In this document: positions 1 to 6,951 of the stretch, in pieces | Layout: each line of letters begins with the position of its first letter | How positions within the stretch are numbered: position 1 is the first letter of the stretch | From: an uncultured Treponema sp. | GTDB lineage: Bacteria > Spirochaetota > Spirochaetia > Treponematales > Treponemataceae | DNA length: 11,133 nucleotides | Assembly (NCBI GenBank): GCA_937923945.1 | Contig: CALDWC010000007.1 | Location: forward strand, 1-11,133 | Reading direction: 5' to 3' | The notes under the pieces: generated by a model | What the model was told of the DNA's origin: nothing | Seen by the model: only the letters and a program-made list of their open reading frames with translations | Databases searched by the model: none | Position numbers and translations under genes: made by a program

Positions 1-83
1 GAATCTACCTTATTATACTGAACATTGAGAAACAATAAGGAAACGCTGTTAAACGACGTCAAGCCTTTAATCAGCGTTTCCTT
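1..83 (-). repeat. Dispersed palindromic repeat, partial copy cut by window edge
   Basis: This stretch is nearly identical, in reverse complement, to 7759-7840; the differences are a few substitutions and a short length difference near positions 11-16. Its right part (35-83) is a strong hairpin with perfect 13-base arms, TAAGGAAACGCTG and CAGCGTTTCCTTA, extended inside by TTAAA/TTTAA. By comparison with the fuller copy at 7757-7916, the rest of this element should continue left of the window. Similarity ends at about 83-85, where a protein-coding frame begins. It has no coding capacity of its own and is probably a non-autonomous (MITE- or REP-like) element. Confidence 0.85.
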
Positions 84-206
84 AAAGAGCCGATAAAACT
101 GCTCGGCGATGAATTGGATTTGGGTATTCCGTTTGACAAGATTGAAGCAGTATATTATGCAAACGGTTTGCTTTCCGTTTCTCTCAATGATAAGTTCAGT
201 TTATGA
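84..206 (+). pseudogene. C-terminal remnant of an unidentified gene, truncated at the repeat
   Basis: Reading in frame to the TGA at 204-206 gives a protein-like tail of about 41 residues beginning KEPIKLLGDELDLG and ending in VSLNDKFSL. The frame stays open leftward into the repeat until a TAA at 36-38 and contains no ATG or other plausible start with a ribosome binding site. The residue mix (alternating hydrophobic and charged residues) looks like real protein rather than random translation. The simplest reading is that insertion of the repeat separated this 3' end from the rest of its gene. Alternatively it is a short C-terminal remnant from an older deletion. I do not recognise the family. 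Confidence 0.45.
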
Positions 207-233
207 TAGTTTCCGTTTTCATAATCACTCGGC

Positions 234-262
234 TTGTAAAAAACCGTTTAAAATGATACAAT
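234..262 (+). promoter_or_regulatory. Sigma70-type promoter of the substrate-binding lipoprotein gene
   Basis: A -35 element TTGTAA (234-239) and a -10 element TACAAT (257-262) are separated by 17 bases. Transcription would start near 269 and give a very short leader. A small hairpin, TCAAAG-AAC-CTTTGA (268-282), sits directly against the GAGG ribosome binding site (281-284), so access to that site may depend on the folding of this leader. Confidence 0.6.
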
Positions 263-292
263 TTCTTTCAAAGAACCTTTGAGGTGACACTG

Positions 293-2206
293 ATGCATTA
301 TTTTTTAAAAAAATGTTTTTTTATTTGCTGTATTATCTTGCTTGCGGCGGCTTGCCACCGGCAGACGGAATCTGATATACAATTTTTAACAAAAGTTGAA
401 ACAACCTTTGAAAATGATATGACGCAATCACTCCCGGATTTCAGTTCTCCTGCAGTTATCGATCCCGATTGTATCGTACCCGATATGCCGGAAGACGTTG
501 TTTGGGTAACCAGCAAACCGAAAGATCTCGGTTCTCCCGATACTAAAACCGGCGGTATATTTCGTACGGCGATACCATATTATCCGGTAACGTTTCGCTC
601 TATGGGGATAGATGCGAATATGTCGGCACGGGATATTATTTGGACAACGCTTGAATTACTGGGGATAAATTCTGAAACGCAGGAGTTTATGCCGCAATCT
701 GCAACGCATTGGGCGTTTGGTGCCGACGGTAAAACCGTATATTTTAAGCTTCATGAAGGGATGATGTGGTCGGATGGAGTTCCCTGTACTGCGGACGACT
801 TTCTTTTTGCGATTGAGTTCATGAGTTCTCCTTTTTTGGAAGATCCGTGGTATAATGATTTTGCTCATTCAATTGAAGTAACCAAAATAAACGATTACTG
901 CATCGGTGTTAAACTTTTAATCGATGAAAAGCTGCCGCAAAGTTTATTGCTGTCTTCCGTCAATTTTTCACCGCATCCGAAGCATTTTTATAACGGTGAA
1001 ATTACCGAGAACTGGGCTGTTGAATACGATCAGCGTCCCGAACCGACGACCGGTCCCTATGCAATCAACATGGCGGAAAGCATTCCCGGCGAATTATTGG
1101 TACTCGATCGGGTACAGGATTGGTGGGCGCGTTCCTATGAATATTTGCAGCACACAGCAAACGTAGCGCGTATTGAATACTATGTAACTGAAAATGCGGA
1201 AAAATTATTTTATGAGGGAAAGCTTGACTCTTACACGTTTGCAAATATCGATGAGTGGAATAGTGCGGAATTACAAACCCCGATAAAAAACGGCTATATC
1301 AATCGGTATATGTTCAATTATCTCCCGGTTGTCGGACTGAAGGGCATTTTTTTAAATACGCGTTCAAAGCTCCTTTCAAATAAAAATATTCGTAAAGCAC
1401 TGTATTACGCCCTTGATATGCAGGGTATGATTGATACGGTATTGGACGGTCAATACCTCCGCTATCATAATATCGGCATCGGTCAAGCTTGGGACGATCA
1501 AAGCTTTAATGATGAAAACATAAAAAAACCTGCTTTTAATCCTCGCCATGCAGGTACCATACTTGCAGCGGAAGGTTTTCGGTATGCCGATTCGGACGGT
1601 ATTTTAAAAAATGAAGCGGGGCAGCGAGTAAGTTTTGAATTACTCTTTGGTCAGCGCGATTATGCACCGTTGCTTGTTTATCTTCGCGAAAAAGCAAAAG
1701 AGGCGGGAATTGAAATTAAGCTCAAACTTGACTACAACTACTGGAGTCGTATTTTCTCTCTCTCATACGATGCGTGCATTGAAGAATTTTCAACGGGGTT
1801 TTTACCCGACCATTCCCAATACTTTTCAAAAGAAAGCAGTGAAACGCCCGGTTCGAACAATATCTGCGGATATTGGAGTCCTGAGATGGAACATTTACTT
1901 GCCAGTGCTTACATAGCGAAAACCGTGGAAGAACTCATTGAAGTCAATAAAAAAATTGAACGGTTAGTTGACGACGAAGCACTCATCATCCCGTCGTTTA
2001 TTTCAAACACGGAACGCATCGGGGCATGGCGATGGCTGCGTTACCCTGCATGGGGAAATCACCGCACTATTGGTACGGATTTCAGCCCATACGGCTATCT
2101 TTGGATTGACGATAAAATCCGCTTGGAAGTGTTAACTGCCGCTCAGCAGCAGGTTGTCCTTCCTGCACATATTTATACGCCCAGTAAACGCTATATAGCA
2201 AAATAA
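293..2206 (+). CDS. Peptide/solute-binding lipoprotein of an ABC importer (SBP family 5)
   Basis: A 637-residue extracytoplasmic solute-binding protein of the oligopeptide/dipeptide (OppA/DppA) class, expected to be anchored in a membrane by lipidated Cys and to deliver peptides or similar ligands to an ABC importer. I start at ATG 293 because GAGG lies eight bases upstream; GTG 284 in the same frame would overlap that site. The N-terminus is a lipoprotein signal: KK at 6-7, a hydrophobic core, then LAAAC with Cys21 as the lipidated residue. After a linker of about 70 residues, the family's features are visible: the LHEGMMWSDGVPCTADDF block (typical WSDG.P.TADD), and later IRKALYYALDMQGMID (typical R.A..YAID...). 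No permease or ATPase gene is adjacent, so it is an orphan receptor or is served by a transporter elsewhere. The ligand cannot be predicted from sequence. Confidence 0.9.
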   Translation: MHYFLKKCFFICCIILLAAACHRQTESDIQFLTKVETTFENDMTQSLPDFSSPAVIDPDCIVPDMPEDVVWVTSKPKDLGSPDTKTGGIFRTAIPYYPVTFRSMGIDANMSARDIIWTTLELLGINSETQEFMPQSATHWAFGADGKTVYFKLHEGMMWSDGVPCTADDFLFAIEFMSSPFLEDPWYNDFAHSIEVTKINDYCIGVKLLIDEKLPQSLLLSSVNFSPHPKHFYNGEITENWAVEYDQRPEPTTGPYAINMAESIPGELLVLDRVQDWWARSYEYLQHTANVARIEYYVTENAEKLFYEGKLDSYTFANIDEWNSAELQTPIKNGYINRYMFNYLPVVGLKGIFLNTRSKLLSNKNIRKALYYALDMQGMIDTVLDGQYLRYHNIGIGQAWDDQSFNDENIKKPAFNPRHAGTILAAEGFRYADSDGILKNEAGQRVSFELLFGQRDYAPLLVYLREKAKEAGIEIKLKLDYNYWSRIFSLSYDACIEEFSTGFLPDHSQYFSKESSETPGSNNICGYWSPEMEHLLASAYIAKTVEELIEVNKKIERLVDDEALIIPSFISNTERIGAWRWLRYPAWGNHRTIGTDFSPYGYLWIDDKIRLEVLTAAQQQVVLPAHIYTPSKRYIAK

Positions 2207-2240
2207 GTTCGGATTTTATTTTTTATACACCAGTCTATTG

Positions 2241-2289
2241 CGAGTTTTGAAAAATTCATATAATTGTACGTAAAATTTTTCAAAACTCG
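2241..2289. terminator. Long perfect inverted repeat between convergent genes, possible bidirectional terminator
   Basis: Arms CGAGTTTTGAAAAATT (2241-2256) and its exact complement (2274-2289) flank a 17-base A/T-rich loop. It lies between the convergent substrate-binding protein and murA genes, where a bidirectional terminator is expected. It is not a textbook one: T-runs lie inside the arms rather than after the stem. It could instead be a member of another small repeat family. Confidence 0.5.
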
Positions 2290-2291
2290 AC

Positions 2292-2334
2292 GGGCATCTC
2301 TAAAAATCTAACCCGAGTTTTTGAAAGATGTCCC
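2292..2334. repeat. Second hairpin in the convergent intergenic region
   Basis: GGGCATCT (2292-2299) pairs with AGATGTCCC (2326-2334) with one bulged base, and an inner AAAAA/TTTTT extends the stem. The interior carries CGAGTTTTTGAAA (2314-2326), a near-repeat of the left arm of the neighbouring 2241-2289 hairpin, so the two structures could pair with each other as alternatives. Role unknown; transcription termination downstream of murA is plausible. Confidence 0.4.
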
Positions 2335-2335
2335 C

Positions 2336-2362
2336 AATTCTCGATTGCATTAATCAGTGCCT
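2336..2362 (+). repeat. Fragment of the dispersed repeat (right end only)
   Basis: These 27 bases match 7883-7909 at 25 positions. They correspond to the loop and right arm of the terminal hairpin of the full element at 7757-7916. The matching left arm (GCACTGATTAATT in the full copy) is absent here, so this is a degraded or partial copy. With the copies at 1-83 and 7757-7916, this is the third trace of the family in the window. Confidence 0.6.
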
Positions 2363-2411
2363 TTACCGTATCAAAAGTGATGTACTAAAAATATTTCGGT
2401 GTGGAAAAATA

Positions 2412-3692
2412 TCAACTTTCTTTTTTTTCAATCCGAATGCCCAAACTTTGCAAGCGAGATTCGAGGTTTTCGTAGCCGCGGTCAATTTGGTAGATATTAC
2501 TGATAACGCTTTTGCCCGTAGCGCAGCAAGCCGCGATAATCATTGCCATACCGGCGCGAACGTCGGGCGATACGAGTTGACTTCCGTGGAGTTCGCACGG
2601 ACCGGAAACGACCGCACGGTGGGGATCGCAAAGCGTGATGCGCGCTCCCATGCCGATGAGCTTATCGACAAAAAACATGCGCGACTCGAACATCTTTTCG
2701 TGAATCAGTACCGTTCCCGACACTTGCGTTGCCACAACCGTCATAATACTCGTTAAATCGGCGGGAAAGCCCGGCCAGGGACTGTCATCTATTTTTGGAA
2801 TCATGCCGCCGAAGTCGGTATTTACTTCGAGCTTTTGATTTTGAGCAACCTGCAATGAATCTTCGTACACGTTGAACGTAACGCCAAGTTTTTTAAAAGC
2901 CGGAATGAGGGGGCGCATATCGAGCGGGTTGATGTTTCTGATGGTGATGCTTCCTTTTGTGGCGACCGCCAAGCCGATAAACGACCCGATTTCCATGTAG
3001 TCGGGACCGATAGTAAAATCCGCCCCGTGTAATTCGTTGACGCCTTCAATCCGTAACACATTCGAGCCGATACCGGAAATTTTTGCGCCCATTGCGTTGA
3101 GGAGATTGCACAAATCCTGTACGTGCGGTTCACAGGCTGCGTTTGTAATCGTCGTGGTGCCTTTCGCCCGCACCGCAACCATAATAGCGTTTTCGGTTGC
3201 GGTAACCGACGCTTCGTCTAAAAATAAATCGCAGCCGGTGAGTTTTTTTGCGTGAAACTTAAAGCAGCCGTTCACCGCGATGTCGGCGCCCAATTCCTGT
3301 AAGGCTAAAAAATGCGTGTCCAATCGTCTGCGTCCGATCACATCGCCGCCGGGAGGCGGTAAAACGGCATCGCCGCAACGCGCGAGAAGCGGCCCCGCAA
3401 ACAAGATTGAAGCCCGAATTTTATTTGCGAGGTCGGACGGCACTTCATGGGACGTAACTTTTTCCAGTTGGAGCCAAAAATCATTTTTACCCAGTTTTTT
3501 TACTTTTCCGCCGAAACTTTTAAAAACTTCAAACATAACGCCGACATCTTCGATATCAGGTACGTTGCGTAGAATTGTCGGCTCCGAGGTTAAAACCGTT
3601 GCGGCAATTGCCGGTAAACTTGCGTTTTTATTTCCGCTTGCTGAAATTGCTCCTGAAACCGGAACTCCACCTTCAATGTGATATTCTGCCAT
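2412..3692 (-). CDS. murA: UDP-N-acetylglucosamine 1-carboxyvinyltransferase
   Basis: Cytoplasmic enzyme that transfers enolpyruvate from phosphoenolpyruvate to UDP-GlcNAc, the first committed step of peptidoglycan synthesis. The 426-residue length is normal for MurA (about 420). Visible family features are SGNKNASLP with Lys22-Asn23, the flexible active-site loop PPPGGDVIGRR (112-122), FPADL carrying the general-base Asp, and IDRGYENLESRL near the C-terminus with the conserved Arg. The loop position that is Cys115 in E. coli is Asp117 here. That substitution is known from Mycobacterium, Chlamydia and Borrelia MurA, retains activity and gives insensitivity to fosfomycin. A GGGGGA ribosome binding site precedes the ATG. 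It is the last gene of the flgJ-deoC-murA run, 23 bases after deoC. Confidence 0.96.
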   Translation of the reverse strand: MAEYHIEGGVPVSGAISASGNKNASLPAIAATVLTSEPTILRNVPDIEDVGVMFEVFKSFGGKVKKLGKNDFWLQLEKVTSHEVPSDLANKIRASILFAGPLLARCGDAVLPPPGGDVIGRRRLDTHFLALQELGADIAVNGCFKFHAKKLTGCDLFLDEASVTATENAIMVAVRAKGTTTITNAACEPHVQDLCNLLNAMGAKISGIGSNVLRIEGVNELHGADFTIGPDYMEIGSFIGLAVATKGSITIRNINPLDMRPLIPAFKKLGVTFNVYEDSLQVAQNQKLEVNTDFGGMIPKIDDSPWPGFPADLTSIMTVVATQVSGTVLIHEKMFESRMFFVDKLIGMGARITLCDPHRAVVSGPCELHGSQLVSPDVRAGMAMIIAACCATGKSVISNIYQIDRGYENLESRLQSLGIRIEKKES

Positions 3693-3715
3693 AGTATCCC
3701 CCGTTGATGAATTGA

Positions 3716-4393
3716 TTATGCCAGCACGCCTGCCGCATATGCTTCATTTATAATGCCGACCGTGCCGCTCGTACCGAGCCGTGTACAGCCGAGTGATAAA
3801 AACTTTTGTGCTTGCTCGAGCGTTTTAATTCCGCCTGAGGCTTTGATTTGCGTGTTCGCTTTTAAGTATTTTTTGAAAAGAATAATGTCTTCATAGCATG
3901 CACCGCGGGTGCCGTAACCGGTTGATGTTTTAATAAAATCGGCTCCGCTTGCTTCGACAATTTCGCAGGCGTCGCGGATTTTACTTTCATCCAAATAACA
4001 CGTTTCCACGATTATTTTGATGAGCAGTGCATTCCGGTGTGCAAATTCACAAAGCGGTTTTAATTCCGCAATGCAAAAGGTTTTATCTCCTTCGAGAAGC
4101 TTTCCGATGTTAATCACCACATCGGCTTCATCGGCACCTGCGTTTTGCGCTTCCCGCAGTTGGTAAAGCTTTGATGACGGTGTTGAACTTCCGAAGGGAA
4201 AATCAATCACCGAACAAACTTTAATGTCGCGTTTCATGTGTGCGCGGGCAAAGCGTACTTGACAGAGATTGACGCACACCGACGCAAACCGGTAATTTTC
4301 CGCATCCGCACAGAGTGCGGCAATGTCCGCTTCGGTTGCAGTCGGTTTTAAAAGCGTGTGATCAAAGCACGCCGCTAAAGCTGCACCGGTCAT
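3716..4393 (-). CDS. deoC: Deoxyribose-phosphate aldolase
   Basis: Class I aldolase that cleaves 2-deoxyribose-5-phosphate to glyceraldehyde-3-phosphate and acetaldehyde, the last step of deoxynucleoside salvage, in the cytoplasm. The 225-residue protein is full length and carries the family landmarks: DHTLLKP near the N-terminus (11-17), EADVVINIG with Asp91, FIKTSTGYG with the Schiff-base Lys155, and IKASGGIK with Lys184. The start ATG follows the stop codon of the upstream flgJ-type gene by one base, so the two genes are almost certainly cotranscribed and probably translationally coupled. No nucleoside phosphorylase or phosphopentomutase gene is nearby; the partners are a flagellar and a cell-wall gene. 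Confidence 0.95.
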   Translation of the reverse strand: MTGAALAACFDHTLLKPTATEADIAALCADAENYRFASVCVNLCQVRFARAHMKRDIKVCSVIDFPFGSSTPSSKLYQLREAQNAGADEADVVINIGKLLEGDKTFCIAELKPLCEFAHRNALLIKIIVETCYLDESKIRDACEIVEASGADFIKTSTGYGTRGACYEDIILFKKYLKANTQIKASGGIKTLEQAQKFLSLGCTRLGTSGTVGIINEAYAAGVLA

Positions 4394-4394
4394 T

Positions 4395-4973
4395 TTAGCT
4401 CAGCTCCAAATAAATTTGGTCGGCTAAACCGAAGCCGGCGTTTTTCGTAACCGTACGGGAAAGTTCGTCAAACATCATATCGCGGTACATCTTGGTTGCA
4501 TAACTTTCTTTGCCGAAAATATTTCCTTTCAAAGTGTCTTTCATTGTATTGATCATAATTTTGACAAAATACGATTCAAGTTCAAGCGCTTGTTCGTACA
4601 GCTTTGACGTTTTATCGATGGTTTTTCCGCGTGCGGAAAGGGAACCCGCCGCATTGCCCTGCGGTGTACGCGCCTTGTCGGCTTCGGTCGGGTTTTCAAG
4701 CATAAGCGACGAAGTATAATCGCCGTTCAGCCGCGAGTTCAAAATATTCATAGATTTTACGGTCGTTTGCTCCGGCGGAAAATGTACCGCTGCCGGTTTT
4801 GTCGCGATGTTTGTTTCCGTCGCTATTTTGCCGGCAAGTTCGCCTTGTTGTAAATTATTTAAAATTGCGGAAAAGCTCAAACCGCTGTTTGCGCTTTCGT
4901 TTTTTTGCTTTGCTTTTTGTTCAACCGGCGAAACCGCATCAAGTTCCATAACCGGTTCAATACGTACATCCAT
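4395..4973 (-). CDS. flgJ: Flagellar rod-binding protein, FlgJ N-terminal type
   Basis: Predicted 192-residue protein that acts in assembly of the flagellar rod in the periplasm. Residues 1-122 are low-complexity and polar. The C-terminal 70 residues match the rod-binding (FlgJ N-terminal) domain: LYEQALELESYFVKIM, then YRDMMFDELSRTVTK and GLADQIYLEL. The muramidase/glucosaminidase domain found in enterobacterial FlgJ is absent, as is usual in spirochaetes and alphaproteobacteria. I place the start at ATG 4973, preceded by AAGGAAA at a good distance, rather than at an upstream in-frame TTG (5012) that has no ribosome binding site. There is no obvious signal peptide, consistent with export by the flagellar type III system. 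It is first in a run with deoC and murA. Confidence 0.85.
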   Translation of the reverse strand: MDVRIEPVMELDAVSPVEQKAKQKNESANSGLSFSAILNNLQQGELAGKIATETNIATKPAAVHFPPEQTTVKSMNILNSRLNGDYTSSLMLENPTEADKARTPQGNAAGSLSARGKTIDKTSKLYEQALELESYFVKIMINTMKDTLKGNIFGKESYATKMYRDMMFDELSRTVTKNAGFGLADQIYLELS

Positions 4974-5072
4974 AAAAGTTTCCTTCAACGGAAAATCCGT
5001 TTCCGTTTTCAATTATCGGGAAAATAAAAAAAAGATTAAGAACTAAATTTTGAGCCTTTTTATTTGGAATCG

Positions 5073-5101
5073 GTTATACTCGGCTGCCTTTCTCATGTTT
5101 T
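5073..5101 (-). promoter_or_regulatory. Weak candidate promoter upstream of flgJ-deoC-murA
   Basis: On the minus strand, AAAACA and TATAAC are spaced by 17 bases, which would give a leader of roughly 90 bases before flgJ. The overlapping sequence GCCGAGTA resembles the sigma28 flagellar -10 consensus GCCGATAA at six of eight positions, but no convincing TAAA element lies at the matching distance. The call is tentative; a flagellar-class promoter would be of interest because it would place deoC and murA under flagellar control. Confidence 0.25.
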
Positions 5102-5167
5102 TTTCATAACTATGATTGAATCAATTTCCATCGTCCGACATATCCTACGCAATATCATTCAAACCTT

Positions 5168-5365
5168 TTATTTTTCGTTCTCATTTTCTTCGCTCTCTAC
5201 TTTTTCATCGGAAGCTGCGTCGGTATTTTTTCCGCGTCGCCTGACTGCATCGGTGAGCAAGTACTCGATCTGCCCGTTGACCGAGCGGAATTCGTCGGCA
5301 GCCCAGGCGGCAAGTTTGTCATATAATTCTTCGGAAATTCGTAAGGGTATTTGTTTTTTTGCCAT
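5168..5365 (-). CDS. Small ribbon-helix-helix (Arc-like) DNA-binding protein
   Basis: A 65-residue protein starting at ATG 5365 (MAKKQIPLRI). A TTG 13 codons upstream is in frame but has no ribosome binding site. Residues 4-10 form the basic beta strand expected to enter the DNA major groove. Residues 11-25 (SEELYDKLAAWAADE) and 27-43 (RSVNGQIEYLLTDAVRR) form the two helices of the Arc/MetJ-type fold, which binds DNA as a dimer. The last 18 residues are a strongly acidic, probably disordered tail. It follows the SPFH gene by 101 bases on the same strand and may be cotranscribed. No toxin gene accompanies it, so an antitoxin role is not supported; it could regulate its own operon. Confidence 0.75.
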   Translation of the reverse strand: MAKKQIPLRISEELYDKLAAWAADEFRSVNGQIEYLLTDAVRRRGKNTDAASDEKVESEENENEK

Positions 5366-5466
5366 AACACTTTGAGTAAAGTAGCTTGCAGAAATAAAGC
5401 GCAATAAAGCTCGTACATTTATTATAACTCGTATAACGATACCGCAATTCCTGCAAGCATTTTATT

Positions 5467-6489
5467 TTAATACAAACTCCCCGAATTGACAACCGGCTGC
5501 GCATCTTTATTGCCGCACAGCACCACGAGCAAGTTTGAAACCATCGCCGCTTTTCGCTCTTCGTCGAGGTGAACCTTGCCGCTTTCGTTTAATTTGTCCA
5601 AAGCCATTTCAACCATGCTGACCGCGCCTTCAACGATTTTCGCGCGGGCATCGATAACCGCCGAAGCCTGCTGCCGTTGAAGCATTGCAGCCGCAATTTC
5701 CTGAGCATAAGCGAGATAAGTAATTTGCGCTTCGATAATTTCAATACCCGCCTGCTTTACATTACTTTGAATTTCTTCTTTAATGCGCTCCGCAACAATT
5801 TCAGACGAGCCGCGCAGCGAACCTTCATCGGGAATACCGTCGCCGGTTGTATCAATATTTTCGGCAACATCGTAGGGGTAAATTTTTACAATTTTACGCA
5901 AAGCGATATCGCACTGCAGCGACAAAAATTCTTTAAAGTTATCAACGGCAAAAACCGCCTGAGCCGTATCAACTACTTTCCAAATCACCGCAATGCCGAT
6001 TTCCACCGGCGTTCCAAGCCTATCATTTATTTTTTGCCGTTGATTATTCAGCGTCATTTGCTTGAGCGATATTTTTTTATTTACCCATTGCGGAAAATCA
6101 ATAGACAATTTCGGAATTTGCAATGACGAAGACTGGTTGACATCACCGCTTTGTCCGAGTTTCGTTTTTGCCGCAGGATTTACCGCTACGGAAAAAGGAT
6201 TCACCCAGTAAAAGCCTTCCCGTTTTAAAGTACCGGAATATTTTCCGAAAAGTGTCAGCACGAGTGCTTCCTCCGGTTGGATAACCTTAAAACCGATTGC
6301 TAAGACCGGCACGCCGGTAGTTGCCAACACAAAAATAACAATCGCCAGCGCAAACAGTGCGCCGGAAATTTGCTTGCTATTGTAAAGCATAATACCGCTC
6401 ACAAAAATTGCAATTGCCGCCAACGCAATAAAAATCAGAGCAAAAAGCACGGCTAATCCGTTTTTTGCTTTTACCTCATGTTCCTGCAT
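5467..6489 (-). CDS. SPFH/band 7 (stomatin-like) membrane protein
   Basis: A 340-residue SPFH protein, a family that forms large membrane-bound oligomers and organises membrane domains. Two hydrophobic segments (about 11-35 and 42-66) form an N-terminal hairpin anchor. The SPFH core begins at GFKVIQPEEALVLTLFGKY (66-84), continues through REGFYWVNPF and VEIGIAVIWKV (162-172), and ends with a helical region containing EIAAAMLQRQQASAVIDARAKIVEGAV (264-290), typical of the slipin/flotillin group. Residues 213-222 read DTTGDGIPDE, resembling a calcium-binding DxDGDG loop where related proteins usually have a plain acidic linker. A strong GGAAGGAG site precedes the ATG. The PH-like gene is 42 bases upstream and the RHH gene follows. 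Confidence 0.9.
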   Translation of the reverse strand: MQEHEVKAKNGLAVLFALIFIALAAIAIFVSGIMLYNSKQISGALFALAIVIFVLATTGVPVLAIGFKVIQPEEALVLTLFGKYSGTLKREGFYWVNPFSVAVNPAAKTKLGQSGDVNQSSSLQIPKLSIDFPQWVNKKISLKQMTLNNQRQKINDRLGTPVEIGIAVIWKVVDTAQAVFAVDNFKEFLSLQCDIALRKIVKIYPYDVAENIDTTGDGIPDEGSLRGSSEIVAERIKEEIQSNVKQAGIEIIEAQITYLAYAQEIAAAMLQRQQASAVIDARAKIVEGAVSMVEMALDKLNESGKVHLDEERKAAMVSNLLVVLCGNKDAQPVVNSGSLY

Positions 6490-6531
6490 CCTGTACTCCT
6501 TCCATATATATTTTTTTTATTTAAATATATT

Positions 6532-6912
6532 TTATTTTTTTATCTGATTATAGATCGCTTCGTTTTTTTCATTACCCAATCCAAGTATGATTTTCTCATC
6601 TTTCGCCGTAATGAGAAGATACGGCTTATCGGCACTGAGAATACAAAGCCGAACCTTTCCTAATTTCTCGTAGGAAAAATATCCGAGATTAATGCCAAAT
6701 GCGGAAAGACCGTTCGTCCTTCTCCCGCGCGCGGGAAGAGCATCTATTTTTTCAACGCTTTCGATTTCGGATAAGGGGATTTTCACACCGTACATGCCTT
6801 TTACTTTTAAAATTCCGTCCTCAACGACCGCGCCGCTTGTCGTGATCGTCAAGATAAGCGCGATCGCAATACCGACGGCAATAATGATAGTAAAAATTAT
6901 TTTCGCTTTCAT
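6532..6912 (-). CDS. Membrane-anchored bacterial PH-like domain protein
   Basis: A 126-residue protein with one N-terminal membrane helix (about 4-24) followed by an all-beta domain ending in a short helix (NEAIYNQIK), the shape of a bacterial pleckstrin-homology-like domain. The pattern ARGRRTNGLSAFGINLGYF (61-79) followed by YLLITAKDEKIILG is characteristic of the bacterial PH group whose members sit beside membrane proteins. The ATG follows a GAGGAA site. It is first in a putative operon with the SPFH protein, so a shared membrane-domain function is likely. The ligand is unknown; the bacterial PH fold need not bind phosphoinositides. Confidence 0.7.
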   Translation of the reverse strand: MKAKIIFTIIIAVGIAIALILTITTSGAVVEDGILKVKGMYGVKIPLSEIESVEKIDALPARGRRTNGLSAFGINLGYFSYEKLGKVRLCILSADKPYLLITAKDEKIILGLGNEKNEAIYNQIKK

Positions 6913-6951
6913 AAGCGCTTCCTCACTTCACCGGCTTCATACCGATATTGA

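Noticed and set aside
2328..2756. Open frame of 142 codons on the plus strand
   Set aside because: It lies almost wholly antisense to murA, whose motifs and length are convincing, and its translation has no recognisable domain.
3280..3681. Open frame of 133 codons on the plus strand
   Set aside because: Antisense shadow of murA, with no ribosome binding site or protein-like motif.
5168..5365. Toxin-antitoxin module based on the RHH protein
   Set aside because: No toxin-like ORF lies next to it; the neighbours are an SPFH gene and a flagellar gene.
5064..5375. Open frame of 103 codons on the plus strand covering the RHH gene
   Set aside because: The minus-strand RHH protein matches a known fold with a good helix pattern; the plus-strand translation is Ser/Phe-rich and featureless.
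5677..6126. Open frame of 149 codons on the plus strand
   Set aside because: Antisense to the SPFH gene; its Arg/Asn/Phe-rich translation is typical of a shadow frame.
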